From assembly GCA_024707305.1 (NCBI GenBank), contig JANPZZ010000007.1, positions 62,001 to 126,000 of the forward strand: a stretch of DNA of 64,000 nt. Reading direction: 5' to 3'. Shown piece by piece: positions 29,586 through 40,322 of the stretch. How positions within the stretch are numbered: position 1 is the stretch's first letter; each line of letters opens with the position of its first letter. The notes beneath the pieces are model-generated. The model did not search any database, had not been told where the DNA came from, and saw only the letters and a program-made list of their open reading frames with translations. Made by a program: the position numbers and the translations under genes. Source of the DNA: Chitinophagaceae bacterium. GTDB taxonomy: Bacteria > Bacteroidota > Bacteroidia > Chitinophagales > Chitinophagaceae.

Positions 29586-30725
29586 GTGAGAAAATCTGCG
29601 GCGATATGGCTTTTGTGGCTGATATCCTTCACCCAGGTGAAAGCACAGGATACTGACACACTCGAACAAGCCCGACTGGCACGTATGATCTCATTAAGCG
29701 AAGTGGTGGTACGAACCGATATCAACGTACCGCAATTCATCGATCGTGTTCGCAACGACACCAGTTTTTACAAAGCATTTAAGAACCTCCGCATTCTTGG
29801 TTTTACTTCGCGCAATGATATCATCATGACCAACAAGAAGGGCAAAGTAACCGCAACCCTTCAAAGTACCACACGCCAGTTTCGAAACAATGGTTGCCGC
29901 ACAATGGAAATATTGTCAGAAACGACAACAGGCGATTTTTACGATAAAAAGAATGAATACAATTATTATACAGCCGATCTGTATGCCAGTCTCTTTTTCA
30001 CGCAGGGTTCTGTTTGTGGCGAGAATAATATCGTTGCCGGTACCAGCTTTTCACCCAAGGGTAAAAAAGGAATTGCAAAACATAAAGAGCAACTCAAACT
30101 ATTATTCTTCAATCCGGGCAAACGAATTCCAGGCATCCCATTGATGGCCGACCGGAAGATTGACCCTTTTGATCCCGTGACCTCGGAGTTATACGATTTT
30201 AGTGTAGACATGGGCGATTATGAACAACAGCAATGTTACATTTTTACTGTGCGTGCCAAAGAAGATCTGCGCGCCGGCCAGCGTGATAAAATTGTGATCG
30301 ATGAAATGGTTACCTGGTTTGATGCAAAAACCATGGAAGTACGCGCGCGCAATTACCACATGAGTTACAATGCCGGCGTTTACGACTTTGATGTATTTAT
30401 GGAAGTAGAACTGACCCAGTTTGGAGAATACCTGGTTCCAAAAACTTTACGTTATAAAGGAAATTGGGATGTGGCACTCAAACCACGTGAACGGGGTGTA
30501 TTTACAGCAACACTTTCCGCATTTGAGAAAGAAAAAATAATCTGTTTCCTGGTTAGATTCTCAAACCAGCAGGTCTACAATCACAAATACCGCAAATACC
30601 ACGGAAGCTATTCCGTTCGCTGTCATGAAAGCAAGATTTACCCTTCGCAGGTCATTGGGTTTTACGATGGAATGTTGGTAAATAAGCATACCGGCGAAGA
30701 CAGCCATGCCCATCCAGTAGAATAA
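29586..30725 (+). CDS. secreted protein of unknown function (3' end uncertain)
   Basis: GTG 29586 abuts the def stop. The signal peptide is RKSAAIWLLWLISFTQVKA. The mature part is beta-rich, with FFTQGSVCGENNIVAGTSF and a C-terminal half that looks like a beta-strand repeat (YLVPKTLRYKGNW). The family is not recognised; it resembles Bacteroidota outer-membrane or periplasmic proteins. The open frame runs 165 nt into the convergent ubiA. A one-base change in the six-A run at 30532-30537 would give a stop at 30540 or 30556, just before the ubiA stop, so the real protein is probably about 318-323 residues. Confidence 0.75.
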   Translation: MRKSAAIWLLWLISFTQVKAQDTDTLEQARLARMISLSEVVVRTDINVPQFIDRVRNDTSFYKAFKNLRILGFTSRNDIIMTNKKGKVTATLQSTTRQFRNNGCRTMEILSETTTGDFYDKKNEYNYYTADLYASLFFTQGSVCGENNIVAGTSFSPKGKKGIAKHKEQLKLLFFNPGKRIPGIPLMADRKIDPFDPVTSELYDFSVDMGDYEQQQCYIFTVRAKEDLRAGQRDKIVIDEMVTWFDAKTMEVRARNYHMSYNAGVYDFDVFMEVELTQFGEYLVPKTLRYKGNWDVALKPRERGVFTATLSAFEKEKIICFLVRFSNQQVYNHKYRKYHGSYSVRCHESKIYPSQVIGFYDGMLVNKHTGEDSHAHPVE

Positions 30726-31475
30726 ATGAAAATCACCCAGTACGCCTGCAATCACCACAAAGGCGGTACTTAACAGGTGCAGAAAGCGAGACACATTCAA
30801 CGCCCTGCCCCTTCCCAACCATGCGGGAATTGAATTAAGGTTGGCCGACTTATCAAATTCATCATCCTGCAAAGCATAAATAATATCGAAACCGCTCACC
30901 CAGCATATTACGGCAAATGAGAACAACAGGGGAAGTAGTTGAAATACGCCCGTAACTGCCAAATAAGCACCTATTGGCGCCAACGACAACCCGATGCCCA
31001 ATACCAGATGACAAAACGGTGTAAAACGTTTTGTATAGCTATAACCTAATACCACCAACAATGCAACAGGCGACAGGTAAAAACAAATCAGATTGATAAA
31101 ATAAGTAGCTGCTATAAAAAGAAGTGAATTGACGATAGTAAACAGCAACACATTGTTCGCTTTCAAAATACCTGCAGGAATTTCGCGGATGGCAGTTCTC
31201 GGATTTTTGGCATCAAAATGTCGGTCGAGATAACGGTTGAATGCCATTGCTGCGCTTCGCGCGAAAATCATACAAAGAATTACCAACACGAACCTGATGC
31301 CCATTTGTTGCCAGTAGCCTGCGTCATCCATTGCCGTAGTATGCCAACCCGGCACCAACGATACAGCGGGAAAATCGGACACGACTCCCAGTGTGAAACC
31401 AATGAGTGCAAATGGCATCGCAAAAATGGTGTGCGAAAACTTGATGAGACTTAAGTAATTCCTGACTGCAGACAT
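30561..31475 (-). CDS. ubiA: UbiA family prenyltransferase
   Basis: 304 residues with about eight membrane helices. The two Asp-rich motifs are NRYLDRHFDAKNPRT and YALQDDEFD, as in 4-hydroxybenzoate polyprenyltransferases. In Bacteroidota this type usually serves menaquinone synthesis, so a quinone precursor is the likely substrate. Its start lies 2 nt past the stop of the SPOUT methyltransferase gene. Confidence 0.93.
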   Translation of the reverse strand: MSAVRNYLSLIKFSHTIFAMPFALIGFTLGVVSDFPAVSLVPGWHTTAMDDAGYWQQMGIRFVLVILCMIFARSAAMAFNRYLDRHFDAKNPRTAIREIPAGILKANNVLLFTIVNSLLFIAATYFINLICFYLSPVALLVVLGYSYTKRFTPFCHLVLGIGLSLAPIGAYLAVTGVFQLLPLLFSFAVICWVSGFDIIYALQDDEFDKSANLNSIPAWLGRGRALNVSRFLHLLSTAFVVIAGVLGDFHLFYWMGMAVFAGMLIYQHSIVKPNDLRRVNLAFMTANGIASVVFAVFVIVDLLV

Positions 31476-31477
31476 AA

Positions 31478-32026
31478 TTAAGCGGGATTGGATTTTTGTA
31501 ACGCATGCCTACGAACAAGCTCCCATAACACCACACCGGCGGCTGTGGCAATATTCAGGGAATGTTTCATTCCAAACTGGGGGATTTCCAGGCAGCCATC
31601 GCAAAGTGAAAGAGTGGATGATTCAACGCCATTCACTTCGTTGCCAAATACAACGGCGAGCGGTTGCCCTTCCGGCATTTCCACATCTTGCAGGTAGATG
31701 CTGTTTACGGCTTGTTCCACCCCATAAATTTTATACCCCATTGCGCGGAGTTCCTCAATGGCCTCGCGGGCGGTAAGAAAATGTTTCCATGAAACGGATT
31801 CCTCTGCCCCGAGTGCAGTCTTCCTGATTTCTTTATGGGGCGGGCGTGCAGAATATCCGATAATATAAACAGCTTCAATCAGGAAGGCGTCGGCCGTCCG
31901 AAATACGCTTCCCACGTTGTAAGCACTGCGAATATTTTCCAACACAACAATGATCGGGTGTTTGGCTGCCTGTTTCGCTTCTTCTGCCGTTTTCCGGCCC
32001 AATTCGTCCATGCTCAATTTGCGCAT
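31478..32026 (-). CDS. TrmH/SpoU family RNA 2'-O-methyltransferase
   Basis: 182 residues, SPOUT knot fold. Motif 1 is ENIRSAYNVGSVFRTADAF, motif 2 is VFGNEVNGV and motif 3 is SLNIATAAGVVLWE. It methylates tRNA or rRNA ribose; the exact target is not readable. It and ubiA form an operon. Confidence 0.93.
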   Translation of the reverse strand: MRKLSMDELGRKTAEEAKQAAKHPIIVVLENIRSAYNVGSVFRTADAFLIEAVYIIGYSARPPHKEIRKTALGAEESVSWKHFLTAREAIEELRAMGYKIYGVEQAVNSIYLQDVEMPEGQPLAVVFGNEVNGVESSTLSLCDGCLEIPQFGMKHSLNIATAAGVVLWELVRRHALQKSNPA

Positions 32027-32067
32027 GGCGCGAAATTACTTCAAGTTGACGGAATTGTCACAAGCGC

Positions 32068-33246
32068 TTATTGGGTCGTATCAATCACTTCGCCAACAGC
32101 TTTAAAGCCGCCTGTGCCGAGCCCCCAATTCACCAGTTTGCTTACTTCCAACGGCGCGTCATTTTCCATCACCTTTGAGCGCTTGTGGCCAAGGCGAACG
32201 ATCACCGTTTTTTTAGCAGGAATTACAATAATGTATTGCCCGAGAATACCGCGTGCATAAAAGATTTGTTCGCTGGCAGGATAAATCCACCACTGGAAGC
32301 CATAATAATCTGTCGACTTATTTCTCTCATCGGGAATTAAACAGGGCGTAATGGATTCCGCGAAATAAGCACTGTCAATAATGGCTTCGCCTTTCCACCG
32401 CCCACTGTCGAGCATCAGCTGCCCAATTCGTGCGAAATCGCGGGCATTGGTATTAAAACAGCAGTACGCTTTTTCCACACCCCCTTCGTGGTCGGTGCTC
32501 CACAATGCCGGATGCTCAGCACCCATCGGCTTCCACAGTTTTTCCGAAGCATATTCAGAAAGTGATTTTCCCGTTGCTTTTTCTAACAACAATCCCAGCC
32601 ACTGGGTATCTCCCGATTTGTATTTGTGTAACGTTCCCGGTGCTGTTTTTATCTCCAGCCGATTCATGGTTTTTACCAGATCACTTCCGTAATAAGCTTC
32701 GGTAGTTACACTTAACGGATTTTGATACGACTCGCTCCAGTTGCTACCACTGCTCATGGTGAGCAAATGACGAATGGTAAGTTGAGCAGCAAGCCCTTCA
32801 TTAAAACCATCAAGATAGTGACTCACTTTATCATCCACACTTCCTATTTTTCCCTCTTTAATAGCAACACCGACCAACAGGCTGGTGATACTTTTCGCCA
32901 TGGAAAATGAATTGGATAAAGAACTTTCACTGTAACCATCCCAGTATTTTTCAAAAACAATTTCACCATTTTCAATTCGCAACAGCGCAACAGAATTGAG
33001 ATCTTCCAGGAGAGTATTCAGGTCTTCGGGCAATTCCGTTTTATTATATGCGGAAGAAACCGGCCATGGTTGTGTAGCACCACCGGCAACGGTATCATTG
33101 GTGAATATTTTATAATCGTCGATATCTGCAAAATTATACCGTACGGCTTTGAACAAATAAGTGCGACCGGAAATCAGCGCATAGGCCGAAAATATCAGGG
33201 CTATTGACGCGACGGTCAAAATCAAAAAACGAAAAAAGCGACGCAT
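32068..33246 (-). CDS. serine hydrolase, beta-lactamase class C-like
   Basis: 392 residues. One N-terminal membrane helix (FLILTVASIALIFSAYALI) anchors a periplasmic penicillin-binding/esterase fold. The nucleophile motif SxxK is in SFSMAKSITSLLVGVAI and the second motif is YKSGDTQW. Typical roles are D-amino peptidase, esterase or beta-lactam hydrolysis; I cannot choose between them. Confidence 0.9.
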   Translation of the reverse strand: MRRFFRFLILTVASIALIFSAYALISGRTYLFKAVRYNFADIDDYKIFTNDTVAGGATQPWPVSSAYNKTELPEDLNTLLEDLNSVALLRIENGEIVFEKYWDGYSESSLSNSFSMAKSITSLLVGVAIKEGKIGSVDDKVSHYLDGFNEGLAAQLTIRHLLTMSSGSNWSESYQNPLSVTTEAYYGSDLVKTMNRLEIKTAPGTLHKYKSGDTQWLGLLLEKATGKSLSEYASEKLWKPMGAEHPALWSTDHEGGVEKAYCCFNTNARDFARIGQLMLDSGRWKGEAIIDSAYFAESITPCLIPDERNKSTDYYGFQWWIYPASEQIFYARGILGQYIIVIPAKKTVIVRLGHKRSKVMENDAPLEVSKLVNWGLGTGGFKAVGEVIDTTQ

Positions 33247-33272
33247 GGTGGAAGTTTTTTTGCCAAGATACG

Positions 33273-33345
33273 AGAAGAGGAGAATGTGGAAATGAGTAAA
33301 TGAGAAAATGAGGAAATGTGGAAATGAAGAAATGAAGAAATATAA
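33273..33345. repeat. degenerate GGAAATG repeat tract
   Basis: Repeated units of 8-9 bp of the type GGAAATGA or GTGGAAATG over about 70 bp, matching the internal tracts of the larger elements at 48.7 and 60.7 kb. No inverted end unit is seen beside it. It lies upstream of the serine hydrolase gene. Confidence 0.6.
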
Positions 33346-33385
33346 AAATTACGGCAAGCCTGGTTGTCTGACTGACCTTGCAAAA

Positions 33386-33405
33386 GGACGCGCCTTAGCG
33401 CGTCC
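33386..33405 (-). terminator. hairpin terminator, second of two
   Basis: 8-bp stem GGACGCGC/GCGCGTCC with a CTTA loop. On the minus strand a TTTTGC tract follows. It lies about 95 nt past the DUF4139 gene stop. Confidence 0.65.
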
Positions 33406-33458
33406 CCACTATATCGACCGTTTTCTTTTAAAATGTGGAAAACCGTTCAACAATAAAC

Positions 33459-33492
33459 ATTTATTAAGCAGCCTGGCGGCTGCTTAATAAAT
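33459..33492 (-). terminator. hairpin terminator after the DUF4139 gene
   Basis: 15-bp perfect stem ATTTATTAAGCAGCC/GGCTGCTTAATAAAT with a TGGC loop, beginning 8 nt past the gene stop. The TAAGCAGCC/GGCTGCTTA core also forms the hairpins at 48.55 and 60.87 kb. Confidence 0.75.
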
Positions 33493-33499
33493 GGGTGCT

Positions 33500-35187
33500 T
33501 CATTTCAAATTCACGATCCGTTTATCCTTTGGATATTTCACCGAATAAGTAAACCGCATTTTTCTGCTTTCTCCCGGCTTAAGGTCCAGCTTCCAGGTAA
33601 GCACGCCCACTTCAGGATTATAAGTCGCACCGCCATCATCTTCCAGTTTCACTTCCACTTCTTTAATCTGGCTCTGAGGAATCTGGTCTTTAATCAATGC
33701 GGTTACCTCAGTGAGTTTGTTATTTTTTACAACGATCTCATATGTGAATGTCTGACGATTGTACCCACCCGAAGATTTCAGGCTGCTTTGTTCTTTTACA
33801 GAACTGCGTTTTACGACCAATCGTTTATCACGTCCGAGTGGAAGATTCAATGTATCGGCTGTGGTATTCGGATCAATGACCGACTTGCCGATATAAGTGT
33901 CATCCATAATAATATTCGCGTCGCCGGGAAGAAGGTCGAGGTTTTGCCAGTCGGCAATTTCTGCGAGCAAATATGCTTCTCCATCCAAACGCGGCACTGC
34001 ATAATTCTTCAGTACGCTGGGCACTTCCTCGTCTTTGATACTTACAGAATGCAGTTCGCCGTCGCTCGCAATATCATAAGGTAAATCAATTTCAAAATTG
34101 GTATTCAATTGCCCCGATTGCAGCCTGGTGAAATCCTGCAGGGTATATGGCTGCAATGTGTCAGCATATCCCTCTTTATATTCGTATCCATTTCCCGTGA
34201 TCACTACTTCATTCAGCTGTCTGTCGTCCCTGACCGATTGCACGGTGTTGCGCATCAGGTTTACGCCCGCTGCCCTACCCTGCAATGCTTTGTAAAGTTC
34301 GGGTACATACAATTGCAGGTACCATGGCGTGAGCACAGGTGCGGATACGCCAAAGTTGGGTGTACCCGTGCTAAGTGTCAGTTTCGTCCCTTTCCAGTCG
34401 ATGCCGGTTGTTTGCGTAAGCGAAGCCTTGTATACCAGCTTCACTTTGTTGGTTTTTGAATTAACCCGTACGTCGTAATTGGGCGACCAGCCGGCACTAG
34501 CAGTGTAGTAGCTCAGCGAGACCGGAATTTCCCCTGCGCGACGGCTGATTACCTGTAGTACGATTCGGCCTGTTGCTTTGACCGGCACCGGCGATTTACC
34601 CTGTATCTCCGTTAACTTTTCCTGCACCTTGTTTTGACGAAGCATATTCGCCTGCTTGTTTTCTTTCAACGAAAAAATGCGGTTGCGCGATTGCTCAATT
34701 TTGTTATTGTAGTACTCAATCAACTTCAACACTTCTGCACTGGATACCGTTTTGGGACCTTCACTTCCCAAAGTCGATTCGATGAGTTTTCCGGTACTTT
34801 TCATAGTCTCATCTTCTATTTTTTCGTGGTTATCGAGACGGCTCCATTCCTGTTTGAGTTTGGTCAGGCTATCTTCCCAACGCAGCCATTCCGGCGATTT
34901 TACAACAATGGGTACGGGGGCGTGTAAAGTGAAAAACGCTGCGAAAGAATGGAAACATCTTCCGGGCAACTTACCTGCAAGCTGTTCAGATCCAGGGATG
35001 AGCTGAGCTGGTCGATAAGAATAAATCGGGTTTCGGGTGTTACACGGATTTTTACCGAATGCATTAATTCGGCGCCATATCCGAAGTATACTGTTGCTTT
35101 ATCCATTTTGGCATTCGCTCGGGCAGTATCCTGGGCTGAGATATTCAGCGCGGACAACAGAAACAGGGAAAAGAGGATACGATACAT
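33500..35187 (-). CDS. DUF4139 (mucoidy inhibitor A-like) secreted protein (frameshifted)
   Basis: Signal peptide YRILFSLFLLSALNISA, then a DUF4140-type N-terminal domain, a coiled coil and a C-terminal DUF4139 beta-rich domain (PGDANIIMDDTYIGKS, DKRLVVKRSSVKEQ). The first frame (35187-34900) breaks near 34920 in a five-C run; the rest runs 34969-33500. About 560 residues. Between residues about 290 and 345 are ALQGRAAGVN and LNEVVITGNGYE, short segments like the plug signature of SusC TonB receptors but in reversed order. Function unknown; family members are linked to cell-surface polysaccharide. Confidence 0.87.
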
Positions 35188-35243
35188 AAACTATGTTTTT
35201 TTCCCCAGATGCGAGATCGCGGATAGTTACATAAACAGTTCCT

Positions 35244-35251
35244 TATTTTTG
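35244..35251 (+). promoter_or_regulatory. -7 box TATTTTTG for mutS
   Basis: Perfect TAnnTTTG match about 40 nt upstream of the mutS ATG. Confidence 0.6.
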
Positions 35252-35291
35252 CCGCTTAGCGAATGTTAAATATTTCGAAAAGAACGAGGAC

Positions 35292-37916
35292 ATGGCCAAA
35301 TCAGTGAATACAGAAACGCCGATGATGCAGCAGCACCGGGCAATTAAACAGAAATACCCCGATGCTGTTTTATTATTCCGTGTGGGTGATTTTTATGAAA
35401 CTTTCGGCAGTGACGCAATCATTGCCTCCAAAGTGCTGGGCATTACCCTCACTAAAAGAAACAATGGCGCGGCGGCATCGGCGGAACTTGCCGGTTTTCC
35501 ACATCATGCGCTGGATACTTACCTCCATAAACTGGTAAAAGCTGGTCACCGCGTAGCGGTATGCGATCAACTGGAAGATCCCAAACAGGCAAAAGGTGTC
35601 GTAAAACGTGGCGTTACCGAAATGGTAACTCCCGGAACGGCAACCCAGGAAAAGCTGCTCGATCATCAAACTAATAACTTTCTCGCCAGCGTACATTTCG
35701 CGTCAGATGAACAATATGGAATTGCTTTTCTCGACATCAGCACCGGTGAGTTTTTTTATTGCGGAAGGTGACCGAGAATATGCAGACAAACTGTTACAAA
35801 GTTTCAGGCCTTCTGAAGTTGTTTTTCAACGGCAACAACAAAAGAAGTTTAAAGAATATTTCGGCGGAAAGGTTTACACATACACGCTCGACGAATGGAT
35901 TTTTGATACCGCCTATACGCAGGAGATCCTGCTGAAACATTTTCAAACGCATTCACTGAAAGGTTTTGGGGTGGAAGGAATGGATCAGGGGCTGACAGCT
36001 GCCGGTGCATTGATACATTACCTGCGCGATACAGAACATCCGCATCTGCAACATATCACTTCTATACAAAGGATCGATCGTGAAGATTTTCTGTGGATGG
36101 ATCGTTTTACCATCCGGAACCTGGAGCTGATTTCCGGTCATTCAGAAGGCAACCATACACTTCTTGATGTTTTAAACAACACCGTATCGCCAATGGGTGC
36201 AAGGTTGTTGAAACGCTGGATCGTATTTCCACTGAAAGAACTCAAAAGAATTCAGCAACGACTGGATGCAGTGGAAAGCCTTGTACTTGAAACAGATCTG
36301 CGTAGTGAGCTAACACAATGTATTCGTCAGTGCGGTGATATAGAACGCCTGATTTCTAAAGCACCACTGCGTAAAATCAACCCGCGTGAAGTATTGCAGC
36401 TGGCAAAAGCATTAAAACAGGTGGAGCAGATTAAAAACCTTTGCCAGTCCTCTGCCAATCCTTTACTGAAGCAGATATCGACAAAGCTCGATCCGTGCGC
36501 AAATGTGGCTGAGAAAATATTCAACCAGCTATCAGACGATCCCCCGAATGCCGCCGGAAAAGGAAATGTAATTCGTGAAGGCGTAAACCCTGAACTGGAC
36601 GAACTCCGACAGATAGCACTACATGGAAAAGAATACCTCGCTAAATTACAGGCAACAGAAGCTGAAAAAACGGGTATCAGTTCACTTAAGATCGGGTTTA
36701 ATAATGTATTTGGCTATTACCTCGAAGTAACCAACTCGCATAAGAACAAAGTTCCCGCGGAATGGATGCGCAAGCAGACTCTCGCCAATGCGGAACGCTA
36801 CATCACACCGGAGTTAAAAGAATATGAAGAAAAGATAACCGGTGCCGAAGAAAAAATGCAAACATTGGAGCTTCGGTTATACGACGAACTGGTTACGTTC
36901 CTGCTCGATTATGTCGCTGCTGTTCAGGCTAATGGCCACCTGGTGGCGATACTCGATTGCCTCTGTTGTTTCGCACAAAACGCCATTCAATTTCGATACA
37001 AAAAACCAGAAGTGCATGAAGGTGATTCCTGGGAAGTAAAGGAAGCACGTCACCCGGTTATCGAACGTCATTTGCCGCCAGGGGAAACGTATATTCATAA
37101 TGACCTTCTTCTCGATAAAAATGAACAGCAGATTATAATTCTGACGGGTCCCAACATGAGTGGTAAAAGTGCATTGTTGCGACAAACCGCATTGATCACA
37201 CTCATGGCCCATATGGGAAGTTTTGTTCCGGCTACGGAGGCGAAAATTTCGCTCACCGATCGCATCTTCACACGCGTGGGTGCTTCAGATAATCTCAGCG
37301 GTGGAGAATCAACATTCATGGTGGAGATGAATGAAACGGCATCTATCATTAATAATATCACCCCACGCAGCCTCGTGATACTCGACGAAATTGGTCGCGG
37401 TACATCCACTTACGATGGTATTTCCATTGCCTGGAGTATTGCCGAATTCCTGCATAATTCTCCAGCCATGCCGCGGGTATTATTCGCAACACACTACCAT
37501 GAGCTGAATGAACTGGAAGAACGTTTGCCAAGAGTGAAGAACTATCACATCACCAATAAAGAAGTAGGCAACAAGATCATATTCCTCCGCAAACTCGCAC
37601 GCGGAGGAAGTACGCATAGCTTTGGTATTCACGTGGCACGTATGGCAGGTATGCCTCCGCATTGATAGACCGCGCCAACCAGGTGCTGCACCAACTGGAA
37701 CAAAGTCATGCAAACACCGGCGAAGCCGGACAAACCTCCAGCGTTGCTGAAAAGGTGAAAAACATCGCCGGACCACAAATGCAGTTGTCCATATTTGACG
37801 CACATTCCCAAACATTCTCCGATATACGGGATATGCTGGCTGGAATCGATATCAACAGGCTGACACCGGTTGAAGCTTTGATCAAACTGCAGGAAATCAA
37901 AAACAAGATTCAGTAG
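35292..37916 (+). CDS. mutS: DNA mismatch repair protein MutS (two frameshifts)
   Basis: Mismatch sensor of DNA repair. Domain I has the mismatch-stacking Phe in VGDFYETFG. The ATPase domain has Walker [14 protein letters not shown], the motif [16 protein letters not shown] and Walker [16 protein letters not shown]. The frame breaks near 35757 (seven T; six give [12 protein letters not shown]) and near 37660 (one base missing before ATTGATAGACC). Three open frames, 35292-35771, 35707-37665 and 37662-37916, together give about 873 residues, the normal MutS length. Confidence 0.94.
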
Positions 37917-38071
37917 TTGTTGCCGTACACAACAATCGTAAAGATACCAGGTAGTTTTACCTGTTTTAGTTTATAGTCATTGACAATTCTCAAAGAATTC
38001 AAAAATTAAGTACTTACACTTATTTAAGTGCGTTAGTACTACTTAATTTCACTCTTTGTGAATCCAATACT

Positions 38072-39586
38072 ATGAACAAACTTCTACCTGTACTTGCTAC
38101 AACATTAATTTTTTGTGGCCGTGTCTTTAGTCAATCATGTACGCCCCAGGGCAACCAGACCAGCTATGGCACCAACCATTCCTGGAGGGGTTATGTGTAT
38201 CACAACCCGGATTTTACTTCGTATGCCGGCTATATTACGGTCGGAAATCCTGTAGATGCGTCATTCGACCAGAATTTCGGTGGCGACGATGTAAACTTCG
38301 CCACGAATGGATGTGCCGTTCAGACAAGCACATTCAGTGTTCGATATAAACTGAACAAAAATTTTGCTGCGGGCGGTTATTTATTCACCGTTGGCGGCGA
38401 CGATGGATTCAGGCTCAGCCTCGATGGTGGTGCTACCTGGGTGATTAATCGCTGGTTCGATCAGGGTTATACAACGGAAACTTATGTCACTTACCTGAGC
38501 GGTTCTTATAATCTTGTGTTGGAGTATTACGAAAATCAGGGCGGGAACCGCATCAGCTTTTCTGTTGCTTCAAATTGCATGGGAAGCGAGGATCCGACCG
38601 AGTATGGAACGAATGACCAGTGGCGTGGTTATGTATATGACGGAACCAATTTTAATCTTTTTAAAGGAACCGTGCTAAAGGGCAGTCCCGGAAACATTTC
38701 ATTTGATGAAGAATTTGGCGGAAGCAATGTTGTTTACAACACCAGCTCCTGCGCAACTACAACGGAAACTTTTAGTGTGCGTTATCGTCTCCGAAAAAAT
38801 TTCCCTTCAGGAAACTATGTGTTCACAATTGGTGGCGACGATGGCTATCGCCTGAGCCTGGATGGGGGAAATACCTGGGTCATCGATCGTTGGTTTGATC
38901 AATCTTATAATACAGCAACTTACAGCACCTCCCTTTCCGGATATCATGATCTGGTGTTGGAATATTATGAAAATGGGGGCGATAATCGTATAAGCCTGGC
39001 CGTCCAGAGCAATGTCGTTCTCGACATTCGATTGCTGGCGTTTAATGCAAAGCCTGTCGGCCAGGAAATTTCTTTGAACTGGGCAATTTCTAAAAACAGC
39101 GATCCCCGAGATTTCGTGTTGGAAAGAAGTACAGATGGCAGACTCTTTTCAGAAATTGCACAAATTGATGGTTCAGACGGGCTGCAGACAGCAAACCAGT
39201 TAGCGTACACATTTACCGACAAAAATGTTTTCGCAAAAAAATACTGGTACCGCCTTCGTATGACCGACCAGCAGTTGAAAACAACTTATTCAAATGTGTT
39301 GCTGGTAAATACAGATGCAAAAACGCAAGGGAACTGGCAGGTGTTTCCATCTGTGGTGGAAGATGGATCATTCACAATACGGTCAAACCGTAACGCAGAA
39401 AATCCACAATGGGCACTATTCGATTTGAATGGCAGGAGATTGCGGGCCGGTCAGTTGGGTCGCCAGCAGGCAGGACAGGTAACAAATATAATATTAGGAA
39501 AAACCGGCCTGCCGGCGGGAATGTATGTTGTTGGAATCTACGACAACAGCGAAGCGCCCGCAACCTTCCGGCTCATTTTAAGATAG
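38072..39586 (+). CDS. secreted protein with two PA14-like domains and a T9SS C-terminal signal
   Basis: 504 residues. After a signal peptide (NKLLPVLATTLIFCGRVFS) come two similar domains of about 145 residues (near 22-165 and 170-315). Each has YGTNxxWRGYVY at its start and GGDDGxRLSLDGG, NRWFDQ or DRWFDQ, and LVLEYYEN further on, a PA14-like pattern. A fibronectin-like region (DIRLLAFNAKPVGQEISLNW) and a type IX secretion sorting domain (WQVFPSVVEDGSFTIRS ... GLPAGMYVVGIYD) follow. Likely a cell-surface carbohydrate-binding or adhesive protein. Confidence 0.87.
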   Translation: MNKLLPVLATTLIFCGRVFSQSCTPQGNQTSYGTNHSWRGYVYHNPDFTSYAGYITVGNPVDASFDQNFGGDDVNFATNGCAVQTSTFSVRYKLNKNFAAGGYLFTVGGDDGFRLSLDGGATWVINRWFDQGYTTETYVTYLSGSYNLVLEYYENQGGNRISFSVASNCMGSEDPTEYGTNDQWRGYVYDGTNFNLFKGTVLKGSPGNISFDEEFGGSNVVYNTSSCATTTETFSVRYRLRKNFPSGNYVFTIGGDDGYRLSLDGGNTWVIDRWFDQSYNTATYSTSLSGYHDLVLEYYENGGDNRISLAVQSNVVLDIRLLAFNAKPVGQEISLNWAISKNSDPRDFVLERSTDGRLFSEIAQIDGSDGLQTANQLAYTFTDKNVFAKKYWYRLRMTDQQLKTTYSNVLLVNTDAKTQGNWQVFPSVVEDGSFTIRSNRNAENPQWALFDLNGRRLRAGQLGRQQAGQVTNIILGKTGLPAGMYVVGIYDNSEAPATFRLILR

Positions 39587-39688
39587 TTGAACTGTAAGAT
39601 AAACAGTCATTTACGTCATTTAGAAAAAACGTTTGTTGAAAAGGTGTAAATACAATTTATTCTTATATTTACCCTAAATCATGCAACC

Positions 39689-40276
39689 ATGAAATTGTTT
39701 CAACTAACTGCTTTGGCCACGGTATGCCTGGGTCTTATTACCGGTTTTTCTTCTTGCGAAAAAGATTCTGAAAAAGACAAAGTAAATCTTTACCAAAAAT
39801 CTGACATTGCTGTAACCGGAGCACAGGTTGCACCCAATGGTACTCCCACCACGGGACTCGGTACTTTAAGTGTGAAGTACGATAAGCGAACCAAACAACT
39901 GAATTATACAGTTAACTGGTCGGGGCTGAGTGATAGTGTTATTGCTATCCGTGTTAACGGACCCGCTCCAATTGGTTATCCTGCTCTGAATCCAGCATTC
40001 ACAGGCGCAAACCCAACGCTTTTTACCACCACACCTTATACGGTTATTCAGGAAGTAACCGGACAGACCGCAGCTCCATTCCGTGCCTATCTTCCAAATA
40101 GCGGGTCATATAGCGGAACCATCATCGTTAACGAAATCAAAGCCAAAGAACAGGATATCCTCAATGGATATTACTATGTAACGATCCATACAAAAACCAT
40201 CCTGCCTGTAGCGTCACCAGGTAATATGTATTATCGTTGGTTCGGTGAAATCAGAGGGCAGATTAAATGGCAATAA
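39689..40276 (+). CDS. CHRD-domain lipoprotein
   Basis: 195 residues with signal peptide and lipobox (LGLITGFSSCEK). The body follows the CHRD pattern: a LGTLSVKYDKRTKQLNYTVNW start, GYYYVTIHTK near the end and a final GEIRGQI. CHRD domains are beta-rich and of unclear molecular role. A terminator follows. Confidence 0.85.
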   Translation: MKLFQLTALATVCLGLITGFSSCEKDSEKDKVNLYQKSDIAVTGAQVAPNGTPTTGLGTLSVKYDKRTKQLNYTVNWSGLSDSVIAIRVNGPAPIGYPALNPAFTGANPTLFTTTPYTVIQEVTGQTAAPFRAYLPNSGSYSGTIIVNEIKAKEQDILNGYYYVTIHTKTILPVASPGNMYYRWFGEIRGQIKWQ

Positions 40277-40322
40277 TTGCTGAACTGTTAAGACTTTCAG
40301 TCTTCAAACTATAATTTCTTAC

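Noticed and set aside
29586-30725. Genuine 165-nt antisense overlap between the secreted protein gene and ubiA
   Set aside because: The overlapping part has no protein-like pattern, and a one-base change in the A run at 30532-30537 gives a stop just before the ubiA end.
35707-37665. Programmed frameshifting in mutS or other split genes
   Set aside because: No slippery-site plus stimulator layout is seen, and the same kind of break occurs in about 25 unrelated genes. Sequence error explains all of them.
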